From positions 8,502,501 to 8,566,500 of the forward strand of contig NW_024466607.1 in the NCBI RefSeq assembly GCF_017591425.1: a stretch of DNA of 64,000 nt, given 5' to 3'. The DNA is from Ochotona curzoniae (lineage: Eukaryota > Chordata > Mammalia > Lagomorpha > Ochotonidae). A program made the position numbers and the translations under genes. Positions 25,201 to 33,319 of this stretch are shown one piece after another. The notes below the pieces were generated by a model. It was not told the DNA's origin and searched no databases. It was given only the letters and a program-made list of their open reading frames with translations. How positions within the stretch are numbered: the stretch's first letter is position 1; every line of letters starts with the position of its first letter.

Positions 25201-26747
25201 GGTTTTCTGGGCTTCACACCTGCAACCCATTCCGCCTGAGTAGCCTTTTCTCCTCATCTGTCCACTGCCTCCTCTGGCTTAACTCTCCAACTTTAGTGTC
25301 TTCAAAAAAATATTCACTTGGGCCTGGCCCGGTAGCCTAGTGGCTGAAGTCCTTACCTTGCAGCCACTAGGATCCCATATTAGCACCGGTTCATGTCCCG
25401 GCAGCTCCACTTCCCATCCAGCTCCCTGTTCGTGGCCTGGGAAAGCAGTAGAGGATGGCTCCCTTGGGACCCTGCACAAGCGTGAGAGATCTGGAAGAAG
25501 CTCCTGGCTTCAGATCAGTTCAGCTCTGGCCATTGCAGCCACTTATGGAGTGAACCAGCAGATGGAAGATATTTCTCTGTATTTCTCTTTCTCTCTGTAA
25601 ACCTACCTTTCCAATAAAAATAAGAATTTTTTAAAAATAATATTGGCTTGAAAGGCAGAATCCAAGACCAAGCGAGAACGGAGAGAAAGCAACCTTTAGT
25701 CCCCAGATGGCCACAACAGCTGGGCTGGGGCAGGGTGAAGCCAGGAGCCTAGAACTCCAACTTGACCTCCCACATGGGTGGGAGGGGGTCCCCCAGGGAC
25801 TTGGATCATTTTTCGCTGCTTTCCCAGGGAGCTGGACTGGAAGCAGAGTGGCTGGGACTTGAACCAGTGTTCCGATATGGGATGCCCGTGCAGCAGGCTG
25901 TGGTTTAACGTGCTGTGCCACGTCGGCCCCAGGTCTCAGTTTCATGGTCACCCCCAGTCTGGGTGAGGTGCAGCTCCTCTCTGTGGTCACAGCCTCCTGA
26001 ACAGACTCCTGTCACCACACTTCCTCACCAAACCGAGAGACAAGCAGATGACGGAGTGTGCCCCTCCCCGCCCCGTGTCACTCCAGCCTGGTCCTTCCCA
26101 CGTTAGCTGCACTGCAGGTCCTTGAATAAAGCAACAAGGATCTGACTCAATCCCCTTGTTTTACAGATGAGATGAATAAACCTCGTGGGATTAAGGCCAG
26201 ACAAGTTAACAGCAGAGTTCTCCTTAGCTGGCCTTTGCCGACAGACAGGTCTAGACGCTCCATGCAGGAGGAAGGGGAAGCTGCTACTTGCCAGGCTCGG
26301 CACCCTAACTCCCAAGGGGACAGGAAGAAAGAATTAAATACCCAAGGGTGGCCAAGTTTGTCACAGGGATTCAGGGCTGGGCAAAGATGCCAAGAGCGTT
26401 AGACTGGAAGGTCCCTTCACTTCCCCCTCTGCCCCAGGCACCCCCGAGCACCCAAAGCAGATCCCCAGGGGCTGCTGTTGTGGCACAGTGGGCTAAGTTG
26501 CGCCTCCATTGATGGCATCCCATATGAGCACTGGCTCCAGGCCCAACTACTCCACTTCCCACCCAGCTCCCTGCTATTGTGCCTGGCAAAGCAGTGGAGG
26601 GTGGCACAGGTGGGTGGACCACCCATGTGGGAGACCAGCAAGGAGTTCTTGTCACCTGGCTTTGACCTGGTACAGCCCTGGCCACTGTAGCCCTTTGGGG
26701 AGTGAACCAAAAATGGTACGACTTTCTCCATCTCTGTATAACTCTGC

Positions 26748-26790
<43 letters not shown>

Positions 26791-29700
26791 TCAGATCCCT
26801 AAAGGACTCTTTCCTCTTTCTTACAACAGACCGAGTCAGGAAAGTCTGAAGTTTCCAGTGTCTTCAGAGCCATGAACCCCATGTTGATGTTTCCACACAG
26901 GCCCCATGTTTCGCCACATTTCGTCCACACACTGTACTGACTCCCTAAGCTTTCTTGTGATTTTTAAGAAGTCAGTTAGAGCCACAGACTCAGCCCGTCA
27001 GCCCAGATATCGGGGAGCAGTCGGTCAGGATTCAGGCAGGCTGTGCCATCTCTGCGGAGGCAACACGGACGCTGGCCTGTGGCCCGCACTCCGTGCTGTG
27101 CCGCGCCCCGGGACCTCCCTGGGAGAGAGGGCCACCTCTTGGCAGACGGAGCCTGCGCTGTGTGTGCGACACCAGCTGACTCCAGAGCCCGGCTTTGCAG
27201 ACACGGTGTGCCCGGCCTCCCTCCCCCCACCTCCCGGGATGGGGAAGGTGACTGCCAAAAACAAAACAGGAGAAAATTCATCTGGAAAACCTCATTCGTA
27301 CATTCCAGGGAGACAAAAAAACCAACCATGAGAAAGGCTGGTACTAATTACCCAATAGCTGCCATCCAGGTTCCTGGGGCACCCGAGGAGGGGTTCTCCC
27401 CGCCTGGCTGCAGCCTCTGGCAGGTGCAGCAGGCAGCCTTGTGTGCCGAGCGAAATGCCCCTTGGCAGTGAGACCTCAGGGTCCCTGCCAGATTGGCGTG
27501 GGCATCGAGGGGAGAAATGGCTGCTACCCAGGCCTCGTTCCGGCCCCCCAGAACTGCTCAGACATTGGGAAAACAGCCCCTTGAGCCCCCACATGGCGGT
27601 CCGACCAGGGGCATCCCGCGGCGGCCAGCCGCAGCGTCTGGGGCTGCTGTGCCACGTGCACAGCTCAGGCCAGACCCCCGGGTCTCTGAAACGCGTGCTG
27701 CCTGTCACCTGGGGAAGCCGCGGGCCCCTCCACTGTCTCCCCCTTTGGCTCTTTGTCTTGCTTTTTAAACAAAGATGTTGAAAACCCTGCTGAAAAAAAA
27801 AAAAAAAAGGAATCTGGTATTTTCCTGCTTTTTCTTTCTTCTCTGGTAAACAGTTTCATTTCCTTGAAGCTGTTTTTCCCCACAAGGATTTTTTGTCTTT
27901 ATATAGCTCTTGCTATTTCAGCCACCCTGGTGATAGGTAATTGTTCCAATAATTACAAGAGGTTATTTTCAAACTTGTCCGCAGTAAGATGACACTAAAA
28001 TAGCGGCTGAGACCTAGCCGTCCTGGGTCTAATTACTTTTGGGGCTTCATAATTATTCTGCCTTAATTGAGATCCTGCCTGATTTAAAATTGCCCGAATT
28101 ACGCTCAATCTGTGACTGATTCCACACGTGCGCCCCTCCCTTCTCCAGCACCTATAATTTCCTGTCACTTCATCACTCCTGAGAGAGAGAGATGCAGAGA
28201 GAAAGAAAGCAAATGAGAAGGATTAGGGGACCAACCTTAAAGCAAACCTGCTTCAAACAAACCCAGGCCAAGAGGCCAGCGCAGCACGCCGGCATCGTGC
28301 GGGGCACAGGCGGGGCGACCTTGTTTATCTTGCCCTTCTCATCAGCCCTTACAGCCTGCGCCTGGTCCATCATCAGCCCAGCCCTCTCACAGCTGACACC
28401 AACAGGCGGGGCACCCCGCCACACCTGTCACAGCCCCCACATGCACAGCCACAACAGACACTGTCTAGCACGGCGCCCTGCCCCGCACACACCCACACAC
28501 GCGTGCCTGCATTGCGTGAGAATCAGGAGCAATGTAGGAGCTGCAGGAGTCTGGCCGGGCTGCCACATAAAGGTGTGTGAGACAGTGGCACGCTGCCAGG
28601 CACTCACCCACGCCCCGTGGGCTCTGGTGCGGAGACGGCCACTCGGGGACAGAGGCACAGAGGGACGCTGGGATAGCAGCCCAGGATTAATCCCACGGGG
28701 GCCCTCCGGCTTGGCTGGACAATTATGGCACAACCCCACACAAAGGAATGGGGGGACCAGGTCACATCTGTCGAGCAGCACACCTATGTCCACAGAAGAG
28801 TTCCAAGTATGCCAGGGATACAGGCAGGCTGGTATGAGGGCCGGAGACGAGCACTGAGGGATGCTTTGTTTTTCCAGGCACACCTCTTAGGGCCTTCCCT
28901 GGTGCCCTGGGTGGTGCCAGCCTTCCCAGGACAAGCAGAGGTGTGAAGAGCATCTGTGAACCTCATGACAGTGGTCATACCCAGCGGACGGCTCCTCTCC
29001 TGCCAAGTTTCTTTTTTCAATCGCACACACCAGCACACACATGTATCCGTGACCCTGGGGACTCACAGCCTGGAACTGGACAGCGAGCAAGCCGGCACAC
29101 ACCTCCCAACACACACACGCCCGGCTCTTCACCTGCCAGGCACGAGACTACTCAAGGCTATCCGACCCGCTCAGGCCAGCACCACCGTCCACTGCCGGCG
29201 TCAGCTGAGATCGCTCAACCACAACGCACCACAACAGCCCTGTGCCGAGTCCTTGTCTGACCCATCTTTGCAGACAGCCTGCCCAGGCTGTCACACCCCT
29301 AGACACTGCACCCACACACTGCCCACCTCTACACACTGCACACACACCCTCCTCCAGCCCATGTCCGCCCCCGGAGGCTGTTCAGGAGGCTTTGCCTCTG
29401 TCTGTGGAACCCAGACACATCCAACCCTCCCCTGCAGGGCACCTGCTAGCATGCCCGGGCAGGTGCTGGTGGAGCCACTGAACGGAGACCCGCACCGGTG
29501 GGTGCACACACACACACACACACACACACACGTGTGTCAGCTGCGTGGGAGGTCTCTGGTAGCACAGCCCAAGCACAGCCCTTGCCATGGCTAGTACACT
29601 CTTTGGCACGTCAGCTATTAATCAAGTGGCCTGGCGGCACAGTGGGACAGGTACACACGCGTAAACACCCTCACGCCGCACAACTGAGCCTCCTTGTTGT

Positions 29701-30263
29701 CCCTTACTCCTCCGTGGGCCACCGTCCTCCTCCCGGGAGCCCAGGCCTCCCTGAGTCGCTGTCAACACAGCCTCCTCTTCCTCCCTGGACACATGCGACC
29801 CCTCTGCCCCCCAACCTCGGGCGGAGGCTCCGCGATGGTGGTGCGGGTTCACAACCCCCGACCACACTCCCTGTGTGTGAGCGCGCGCCCGGGTCTCGCG
29901 CACACGCCCCCCGCGCCCCGGCTCGTGCGGCCCCCGGTTCCAGGGCTCGCCTCACTTGCGAAGCGCCCGCCAGCATCTCCACGTTCCCCCCCCCGAGCCG
30001 GCAGACGAGCGAGGGCGCGGGGCAGGGCGGAGAGGCAGCCCGGCCGGGACCCGCGCGCTCTCGCGCCGCGCCACACGAGCCCGGCCCCTTTGTTGGCGGC
30101 CCGGGGAGCTGTCCAGCACGGCGCCCGCCGCGGTCACGGCCACGGCCACGGCCCGCCCGCCCGCCCGGCGCGCCGCGCACTCACCCCCGGCCAGCAGCAG
30201 CAGGAGCAGCAGCAGCAGCAGCGGCGGCGGCGGCAGCCGGGCAGCCCGCAGCAGCCGGCCCAT
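1243..30263 (-). CDS. PODXL2: PODXL2, podocalyxin-like 2 (endoglycan), 8 exons, 605 aa
   Basis: Coding exons, in gene order: 30263-30185, 22461-22183, 10533-9758, 9223-9149, 4676-4523, 4123-4062, 2081-1902, 1455-1243. All junctions keep frame with GT-AG introns, and the total of 605 aa equals the human length. Order of parts: Leu-rich signal peptide (about 1-26); acidic N-terminal region with Tyr100 in SQYFWEEEEE and Tyr121 in DYVFPDL, equivalent to the sulfated tyrosines of human endoglycan; about 14 consecutive Glu from residue 164; a Ser/Thr/Pro-rich mucin-like region to about 378; a Cys-containing globular region (VICKDWSN, NMTENIEC); one membrane helix at about 499-522; and a basic juxtamembrane stretch and cytoplasmic tail ending DTHL, a class I PDZ ligand. 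The family (CD34, podocalyxin, endoglycan) are sialomucins, and sulfated endoglycan is a known L-selectin ligand. It acts at the cell surface. Assignment is by recalled sequence, length and synteny. Confidence 0.97.
1456..1901 (-). other. PODXL2 intron 7
   Basis: The donor is GTGAGC after the KLKHV codons (exon ends at 1902) and the acceptor is CAG before TCG (exon starts at 1455). The intron is GC-rich and carries a run of 14 G at 1654-1667 on the plus strand (C on the transcript). No mobile element was recognised. Confidence 0.9.
2082..4061 (-). other. PODXL2 intron 6
   Basis: This 1,980-base intron has a GTAAGA donor and a CACAG acceptor. It contains a decayed MIR-like fragment at about 2765-2840. 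The rest appears unique and GC-rich, and I saw nothing else in it. Confidence 0.85.
2765..2840 (+). repeat. MIR-like SINE fragment
   Basis: The stretch reads like the MIR core (a ccacctaggagctctgtggc segment followed by cttgggcaggtcacctt and then cctcactgggctttgatg). It is heavily diverged, as expected for an ancient mammalian repeat. Assigned by eye. Confidence 0.55.
5900..6060 (+). repeat. Possible MIR-like fragment
   Basis: The order ctctggaattgaattaatct, then gattcaaatcttgattcc, then ctgtgatctggtctcacct resembles the central part of MIR (the 'tctggagtcagac...ggttcgaatcccggctctgcc...tgtgacctt' order). Divergence is high, so this is tentative. Confidence 0.4.
7031..7230 (+). mobile_element. 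Old CSINE-like copy
   Basis: The segment starts with a cacagcagttaagctgcc tRNA-like head. It continues through a tgagtttgaagtcccggctc B-box-like block and a gtgggaggcagcagtggatg block. That is the order of parts in the lagomorph C repeat, but strongly diverged and without a clear tail. Confidence 0.45.
8952..9097. repeat. 33-bp minisatellite (about 4 units)
   Basis: There are four tandem copies of a 33-bp unit built on cgctgctctgtgcgggtggc then tgcagcctgtgcc, starting at 8952, 8985, 9031 and 9064. The second copy carries an extra 13-base repeat of its own end. The array lies in PODXL2 intron 4 about 50 bases past the exon 4 donor. Confidence 0.85.
9224..9757 (-). other. PODXL2: PODXL2 intron 3, stop-free and frame-preserving
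   Basis: Exon 3 ends on a codon boundary (Gln378, donor GTAAGT). Exon 4 begins on one (Val379, acceptor GACAG). The intron is 534 bases, exactly 178 codons, and has no stop in the PODXL2 frame. Retention would therefore insert 178 residues rather than truncate the protein. The insert would be Pro/Ser/Gly-rich with scattered Cys and no domain that I recognise. Whether it is ever retained cannot be told from the sequence. Confidence 0.9.
10310..10402 (-). repeat. PODXL2: Purine/pyrimidine tract encoding the PODXL2 poly-Glu region
   Basis: On the coding strand this is nearly pure GAG/GAA/AAG codons, giving about 14 consecutive Glu, then REKEEVERQ, then seven more Glu. The plus strand is an almost uninterrupted CTC/TTC pyrimidine tract. 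It is coding sequence inside exon 3 with microsatellite character, so its length is likely to vary between individuals and species. Confidence 0.9.
12321..12344. repeat. (GC)n(AC)n dinucleotide repeat
   Basis: Six GC units are followed directly by six AC units. This is a compound microsatellite with Z-DNA-forming potential, inside PODXL2 intron 2. Confidence 0.95.
13096..13110 (-). promoter_or_regulatory. CTCF-type motif
   Basis: The minus strand reads CCACTAGGGGGCCTG, close to the CTCF core consensus (CCASYAGRKGGCRS). It lies inside PODXL2 intron 2 in otherwise unique sequence. This is motif evidence only. Confidence 0.55.
14940..15080 (+). repeat. MIR element (3' half)
   Basis: The block order is ctctctaacctagtttcctt, then agctataaaacagtcagac, then ttgggttactctgagattaa, then acgtgtaaacgatgcccaga. 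This follows the MIR order (cctcagtttcctcatctgtaa, gttgtgaggattaaatg, gtaaagcgcttagaacag) with moderate divergence. Confidence 0.7.
18087..18328 (+). mobile_element. CSINE, 5'-truncated
   Basis: The element begins in the middle of the C repeat (ccccacttccgg, gcttgtggcctggg) and runs to a complete tail (ctctctgtaaatctgccttt, then aataaaaataaatacatctt and an A run). The tRNA-like head is missing. Confidence 0.85.
18361..18580 (+). mobile_element. Diverged CSINE
   Basis: The head is ggattggtgctgtgacacc, followed by a B-box-like ggtttgaatcctggctg. Then come the ctccacttcctgtccagctc and ccacgtgggag blocks, ending at ctctccgtaactctgccctt. There is no A tail. It sits directly downstream of the 18.1 kb copy in the same orientation. 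Confidence 0.7.
18690..18750 (+). repeat. L2-like fragment
   Basis: The text gcgcctactgtgggccaaac then accttagtaggtgctt matches the familiar L2/MIR-related 'gcacctactatgtgccaggcac' segment. A second piece, agaaaactgaggcatagac at 19200-19260, may be the continuation, separated by a SINE. Confidence 0.5.
18995..19160 (+). mobile_element. CSINE 3' fragment, diverged
   Basis: A segment from cacgtgggagacccggatgg through the gaataaaccaatcgacagaa, ctctgtaactctgaccttca and A-rich tail blocks corresponds to the 3' half of the C repeat. The end carries an A-rich run. Confidence 0.65.
19436..19747 (+). mobile_element. CSINE, near full length
   Basis: The head is tRNA-like (ggcttagtcggctaatcctc), the B-box region is ggttcgtgtcctggctg, and the body and tail are complete (gtaaatctgcctttccaata, then tcttttaaaaaag). 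Confidence 0.85.
20282..20303. repeat. (GT)11 microsatellite
   Basis: An uninterrupted GT dinucleotide run in PODXL2 intron 2. Confidence 0.95.
20345..20655 (+). mobile_element. CSINE, near full length, diverged
   Basis: It carries the head aagcttagcaagttaagcct, the ggtttgagtcctaactactc block, the gaagatggcccaagtgcttg block and the tail ctgcctttcatgtaaaaata followed by aataaatctttt. All parts are in C-repeat order. Confidence 0.8.
21552..21571. repeat. (CA)n microsatellite
   Basis: A CA run of ten units flanked by gcgcg-type alternating sequence, in PODXL2 intron 2. Confidence 0.95.
25320..25640 (+). mobile_element. CSINE, full length
   Basis: The copy is complete: ggcctggcccggtagcctag head, ggatcccatattagcaccgg, ccacttcccatccagctccc, and tail cctacctttccaataaaaat. 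The related copy that follows at 25642 is inverted, so the two face tail to tail. Confidence 0.9.
25642..25932 (-). mobile_element. CSINE, older copy, inverted
   Basis: On the minus strand this reads as a diverged C repeat. On the plus strand it starts with the reversed tail (ggcttgaaaggcagaatcc) and passes the reversed body (gctttcccagggagctggac). It ends at gtgctgtgccacgtcggccc, the reversed head. Confidence 0.75.
26466..26751 (+). mobile_element. CSINE with CA-repeat tail
   Basis: The head ggggctgctgttgtggcaca is followed by catcccatatgagcactggc and the usual body, ending ctctgcctttcacac. In place of the A/AATAAA tail it runs straight into a CA microsatellite. Confidence 0.85.
26752..26786. 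repeat. (CA)n microsatellite at a SINE tail
   Basis: A 35-base CA run begins at the 3' end of the preceding CSINE. Microsatellite growth from SINE tails is a known process. Confidence 0.95.
27750..28170. promoter_or_regulatory. AT-rich candidate conserved element in PODXL2 intron 1
   Basis: The base composition drops sharply to AT-rich within a GC-rich neighbourhood, and the text does not resemble a SINE or microsatellite apart from one A run at 27793. TAATTA occurs at 27950, 28030 and 28050, with TAATTG at 27938 and 28064. A SOX-like aacaaag lies near 27768. This pattern is typical of developmental enhancers, but function and conservation are inferred and were not tested. Confidence 0.4.
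29505..29531. repeat. (CA)n microsatellite
   Basis: A CA run of about 13 units in PODXL2 intron 1, flanked by ggtg and gtgtg. Confidence 0.95.
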
Positions 30264-30620
30264 GGTGCAGCCGTCGCCGCCCGCAGCCGCAGCGGCGCGG
30301 CGCCCGGGCCCGCGTCAGGGGCCGCGCGCGGCGGCGGCGGCGGCGCGCGGCGCTCTCATTGGCTCGCGCGGCCGTCACTCACGCCAGCGCCCGCCCGGCC
30401 TCGTGCTTGGGCGCGCCCCCGTGGAGTCGAGGCGGGTGCGCGGGCGGCCGTCCCTCCGCCGCAGCCCCGGGAGCCCGGCCGGCCGAGGGGCGCCGCGCGG
30501 GCTTCGATGGGGGGCGAGCTGCCCGCAGGCCCCAGCCTGGCGCCGGGAGCCTGGGCCCCTGTCCCCTGCCCGGCGGCCCTGGGTGCCACGGGGGCCGAGT
30601 GCGAAGGGTCACCGGTGTGA
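29850..30620 (-). promoter_or_regulatory. PODXL2: PODXL2 CpG-island promoter with CCAAT box
   Basis: Very dense CpG sequence surrounds the first exon. An inverted CCAAT box (ATTGG on plus, 30358-30362) lies about 95 bases upstream of the ATG, with no TATA box. This is the normal form of a broadly expressed mammalian promoter, and the transcription start is probably between 30270 and 30340. The CCAAT box suggests NF-Y binding (inference). Confidence 0.75.
30185..30263 (-). repeat. PODXL2: CTG/CCG codon repeats in the PODXL2 signal peptide
   Basis: Exon 1 encodes MGRLLRAARL followed by four Pro (CCG repeats) and ten Leu (CTG/CTC repeats), then AGG. Together this forms the hydrophobic core of the secretion signal. 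The repeat is continuous triplet DNA, so the number of Leu codons may vary. Confidence 0.9.
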
Positions 30621-30860
30621 TGGGGGTCGGGTAACTCGCCCAACCTGGGCTCCCTGTGGCAGCTGCAGCCTGTTCGCGGGCCACGGGAGACAGGTGGTAG
30701 AGCTTTCCCTAACAGGCCTGTGTTCTCAGCGGGCGCGGTCAGCTCCCACCCTACCGTCCATCTCAACCCAAGGTGGTGGCACTGCAGTGGTGGCAGGGGT
30801 AGTTAGGCAGTGCCCAGGCTGTGAGACTATGGGGAGGAGAAACCGTTCAAGTTAGGACCT

Positions 30861-30880
30861 GGGGTGGGGTGGGGTTGGGG
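30861..30880 (+). other. G-quadruplex motif
   Basis: Four runs of four G are separated by 1, 1 and 2 bases (ggggtggggtggggttgggg). It lies about 600 bases upstream of the PODXL2 start codon. The motif is clear, and whether it folds in the cell is unknown. Confidence 0.8.
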
Positions 30881-31006
30881 AACGTTCCGGGTGGGAGGTG
30901 GCATTCCGAGCTTAGGAACAGGGGTCCGGCCCCCCAAAGAGATGGCAACCTAAAAACCCCAACAACCACACCTGTGGTGGGAGTTTTCTTGAAACGCAAC
31001 CATTTT

Positions 31007-31276
31007 GGGGCTGGTGCTATGGCCAAGTGGTTGTCCTCACCTTGCAGGTGCTGGGATACCATAGAGGAGCTGGTTCGTGTCCCTGCTGCTCCACTTTCCA
31101 TCCAGCTCCTTGCTTGTGGTCTGGGAAAGCAGTCGAGAATGGCTCCCACATGGGAGACCCGGAAGAGGAAGCTCCTGGCTTCCGCTTAGCACTGGCTCTT
31201 GCAGCCTGAACCAGCAGAGAAAAATCTTTCTCTGCATCTCCTTCTCTCTGTGTATCTACCTTTCCAATAAAAAGAA
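31007..31276 (+). mobile_element. CSINE
   Basis: Head ggggctggtgctatggcca, body ccatccagctccttgcttgt and gggagacccggaagaggaag, tail gtgtatctacctttccaata. It is shortened inside the 3' third. Confidence 0.85.
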
Positions 31277-31277
31277 A

Positions 31278-31567
31278 TTGGCCTAGCAGCTAAAGTCCTC
31301 GCCTTGAATGCGCCAGGATTCTGAATGGGCCCCGCTTCCCACCCAGGTCCCTGCTTGTGGCCTGGGAAAGCAGTCGAGGACGGGCCAAAGCCTTGGGACC
31401 CTGCACCCCCGTGGGAGACCCGGAAGAGGTTCCTGGTTCCTGTCTCCGGATTGGCGCAGCACCGGCTGTTCCGGTCACTTGGGGAGTGAATCATCGGACG
31501 GAAGATCTTCCTCTCTGTCTCTCCTCTCTGTATATCTGACTTTGTAAAAAAAAAAAAAAAAAAAAAA
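31278..31567 (+). mobile_element. CSINE, left arm of an inverted pair
   Basis: A young-looking copy (ggcctagcagctaaagtcct, gaatcatcggacggaagatc, tatatctgactttgt) ends in 22 consecutive A at 31546-31567. The next base begins another copy in the opposite orientation. Confidence 0.9.
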
Positions 31568-31850
31568 GTCAGATATACAGAAAGGAGAAGAGACAGGAAG
31601 ATTCTCTGTGGCCCCCTCAGCAAGTGGTCACAAAGGCTGGAGCTGAGCCGATCCAAAGCCAAGAGCTTCTCCCGGGTCTCCCTCGTGGGTGCAGGGTCCC
31701 AAGGCTTTGAGCCATCTTCGACTGCTTTCCCAGGCCACAAGCAGGGAGCTGGATGGGAAGTGAGGCTGCTGGGACACTGAACCAGCAGCCATATGGGATC
31801 CCAGCATGTTCAAGGCAGGACTTCAACCACTAGGCTACCGCACCGGGCCC
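31568..31850 (-). mobile_element. CSINE, right arm of an inverted pair
   Basis: The copy starts at its 3' end on the plus strand (gtcagatatacagaaagga) and finishes with the reversed head (ctaggctaccgcaccgggcc). It shares the A run with the left arm, so the pair is joined tail to tail. Confidence 0.9.
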
Positions 31851-31880
31851 ATAGGTCTTTGGTAAACTGAGCTCTGACGG

Positions 31881-31894
31881 CCAGCAGGGGGAAG
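31881..31894 (+). promoter_or_regulatory. CTCF-type motif, weaker
   Basis: CCAGCAGGGGGAAG matches the CTCF core except for an A where the final C of GGC is expected. It lies just outside the inverted SINE pair, on the 3' side of MCM2. Confidence 0.35.
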
Positions 31895-32376
31895 CGAGAA
31901 AGAGCCAAGGGTTAGAGAGGAGACAGGGGCAGGAATCTCGGTGGCCCACGCTGAGAATCTGACTCAGGCATAGGCAGCCCACGGAGCCCCAGGGACACGG
32001 CACGATGCCACGCTGCTCGGGGTGACGCAGTTTTGGACTTGAGGCAAGTGTACTGTGCAGACCATGGGAGCTTGGCAGGGCCTTGGGTTCAACAGCCTCC
32101 AGTGGAACCGCCACACGGGCACCAGATCTCCGAGATCCAGGAGCTGCCAGGGCAGGGAGGGGGCACCTGCGCGCAGCATCACCCCCCTGCAGCCTCCCCG
32201 CAGGGTGAAGGGTCCCTGTGGATCAGACGGTGTCCCCCACTTCACTCCTCTCAGCAACTCTGCAGGGATGTCCAACTTGGGGATCTCTTGTCTGAAGGTT
32301 TGTTCTGGATCATTCTCAGCAGAAACAAGCCTGGCCCAGACTCTCTCACCCAAAAAAACCAAACCAAACCAAACCA

Positions 32377-32589
32377 GGGGCTGGCGCTGTGGCATAACAG
32401 GTAAAACCACTGGTTCAAGTCCCAGCTGCTCCATGTCTGACCCAACTCCCTGCCTATGATCTGGGTCGGGGGGGATGGCGGTCCAAGGCCTCAGGCCCCT
32501 TCTCCGACGGAGCCAGAGCAGCTCGTGCCGCTGGCTTTAGACCAGCAAAACTGCTGAGTGACCTTGCTGTCTCTCCTCTTCCTTTCTTT
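32377..32589 (+). mobile_element. CSINE interrupted by a younger CSINE (5' part)
   Basis: The head ggggctggcgctgtggcata follows a (CCAAA)n run. The body runs to ctctcctcttcctttc and stops at the insertion. The remaining tail appears at about 32915-32955 (ctgcctttcatatacataaa). Confidence 0.8.
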
Positions 32590-32910
32590 TTAAAGATTTA
32601 TTTTTATTGCAAAGTCAGATACACAGAGGAGGAGAGACAGAGAGGAAGATCTTCCGTCCGATGATTTACTCCCCAAGTGACCGCAATGGCCGGTGCTGTG
32701 CCGATCCGGAGACAGGAGCCAGGAACCTCCTGCAGGTCTCCCACGTGGGTGCAGGGTCCCAAGGCTTTGGCCCGTCCTCGACTGCTTTCCCAGGCCACAA
32801 GTAGGGAGCTGGATGGGAAGCAGGGCCTCCAGGAGTAGAACTGATGCCCATATGGGATCCTGGCATGTTTAAGGCAAGGACTTTACCTGCTAGGCCACTG
32901 CGCTGGGACC
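32590..32910 (-). mobile_element. CSINE nested inside an older CSINE
   Basis: A full-length young copy in inverse orientation (ttaaagatttatttttattg, agatcttccgtccgatgatt, ccatatgggatcctggcatg, ggccactgcgctgggacc) splits the older plus-strand copy. Confidence 0.9.
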
Positions 32911-33319
32911 GCTCCCCCCTCTTTCTTACTCTGCCTTTCATATACATAAATCTTATTTTTTTGTTTTATTCCTTTTTAAATTTTTAATTTTTTAAATAAA
33001 TAAATCTTAAAAACAAATAAGTAACTAAATAAGCAAAATATCACACACACACAAAACCCAGGCAATGAGAATCCAGTGCTGGTAGACAGTGGGAGTGCTC
33101 CCGGTCAGCTTCTAGAAGCAATGAACTCACACGCAGGTGAATCATGGGAAATGGCTCCAGGGAACAGGAGGGCCCGTGGAGGGTGTGAAATGCTGGAAGC
33201 CAGGAGCAGGGCCGTGCGCTGCTCGCAGGGTCACAGTCTACGGCAGCCAGCCATCGGTCTGAGCCATTAGACACGAGTGACAACACCAGCCCTCAAAGCT
33301 CGCGGGACGCAGCCGGCAG

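Larger units (their letters stand above)
22462..30184 (-). other. PODXL2 intron 1 (7.7 kb)
   Basis: The donor is GTGAGT at 30184 down and the acceptor TTGCAG ends at 22462. It contains CSINE copies at 25.3-25.9 and 26.5-26.8 kb and CA repeats at 26752 and 29505. An AT-rich island of unique appearance, dense in TAATTA/TAATTG cores, lies at about 27.75-28.17 kb. The part next to exon 1 belongs to the promoter CpG island. Confidence 0.85.

Noticed and set aside
29498..30634. Long plus-strand open frames over PODXL2 exon 1
   Set aside because: They are CpG-island artefacts beginning in a CA repeat. The verified signal-peptide exon is on the minus strand.
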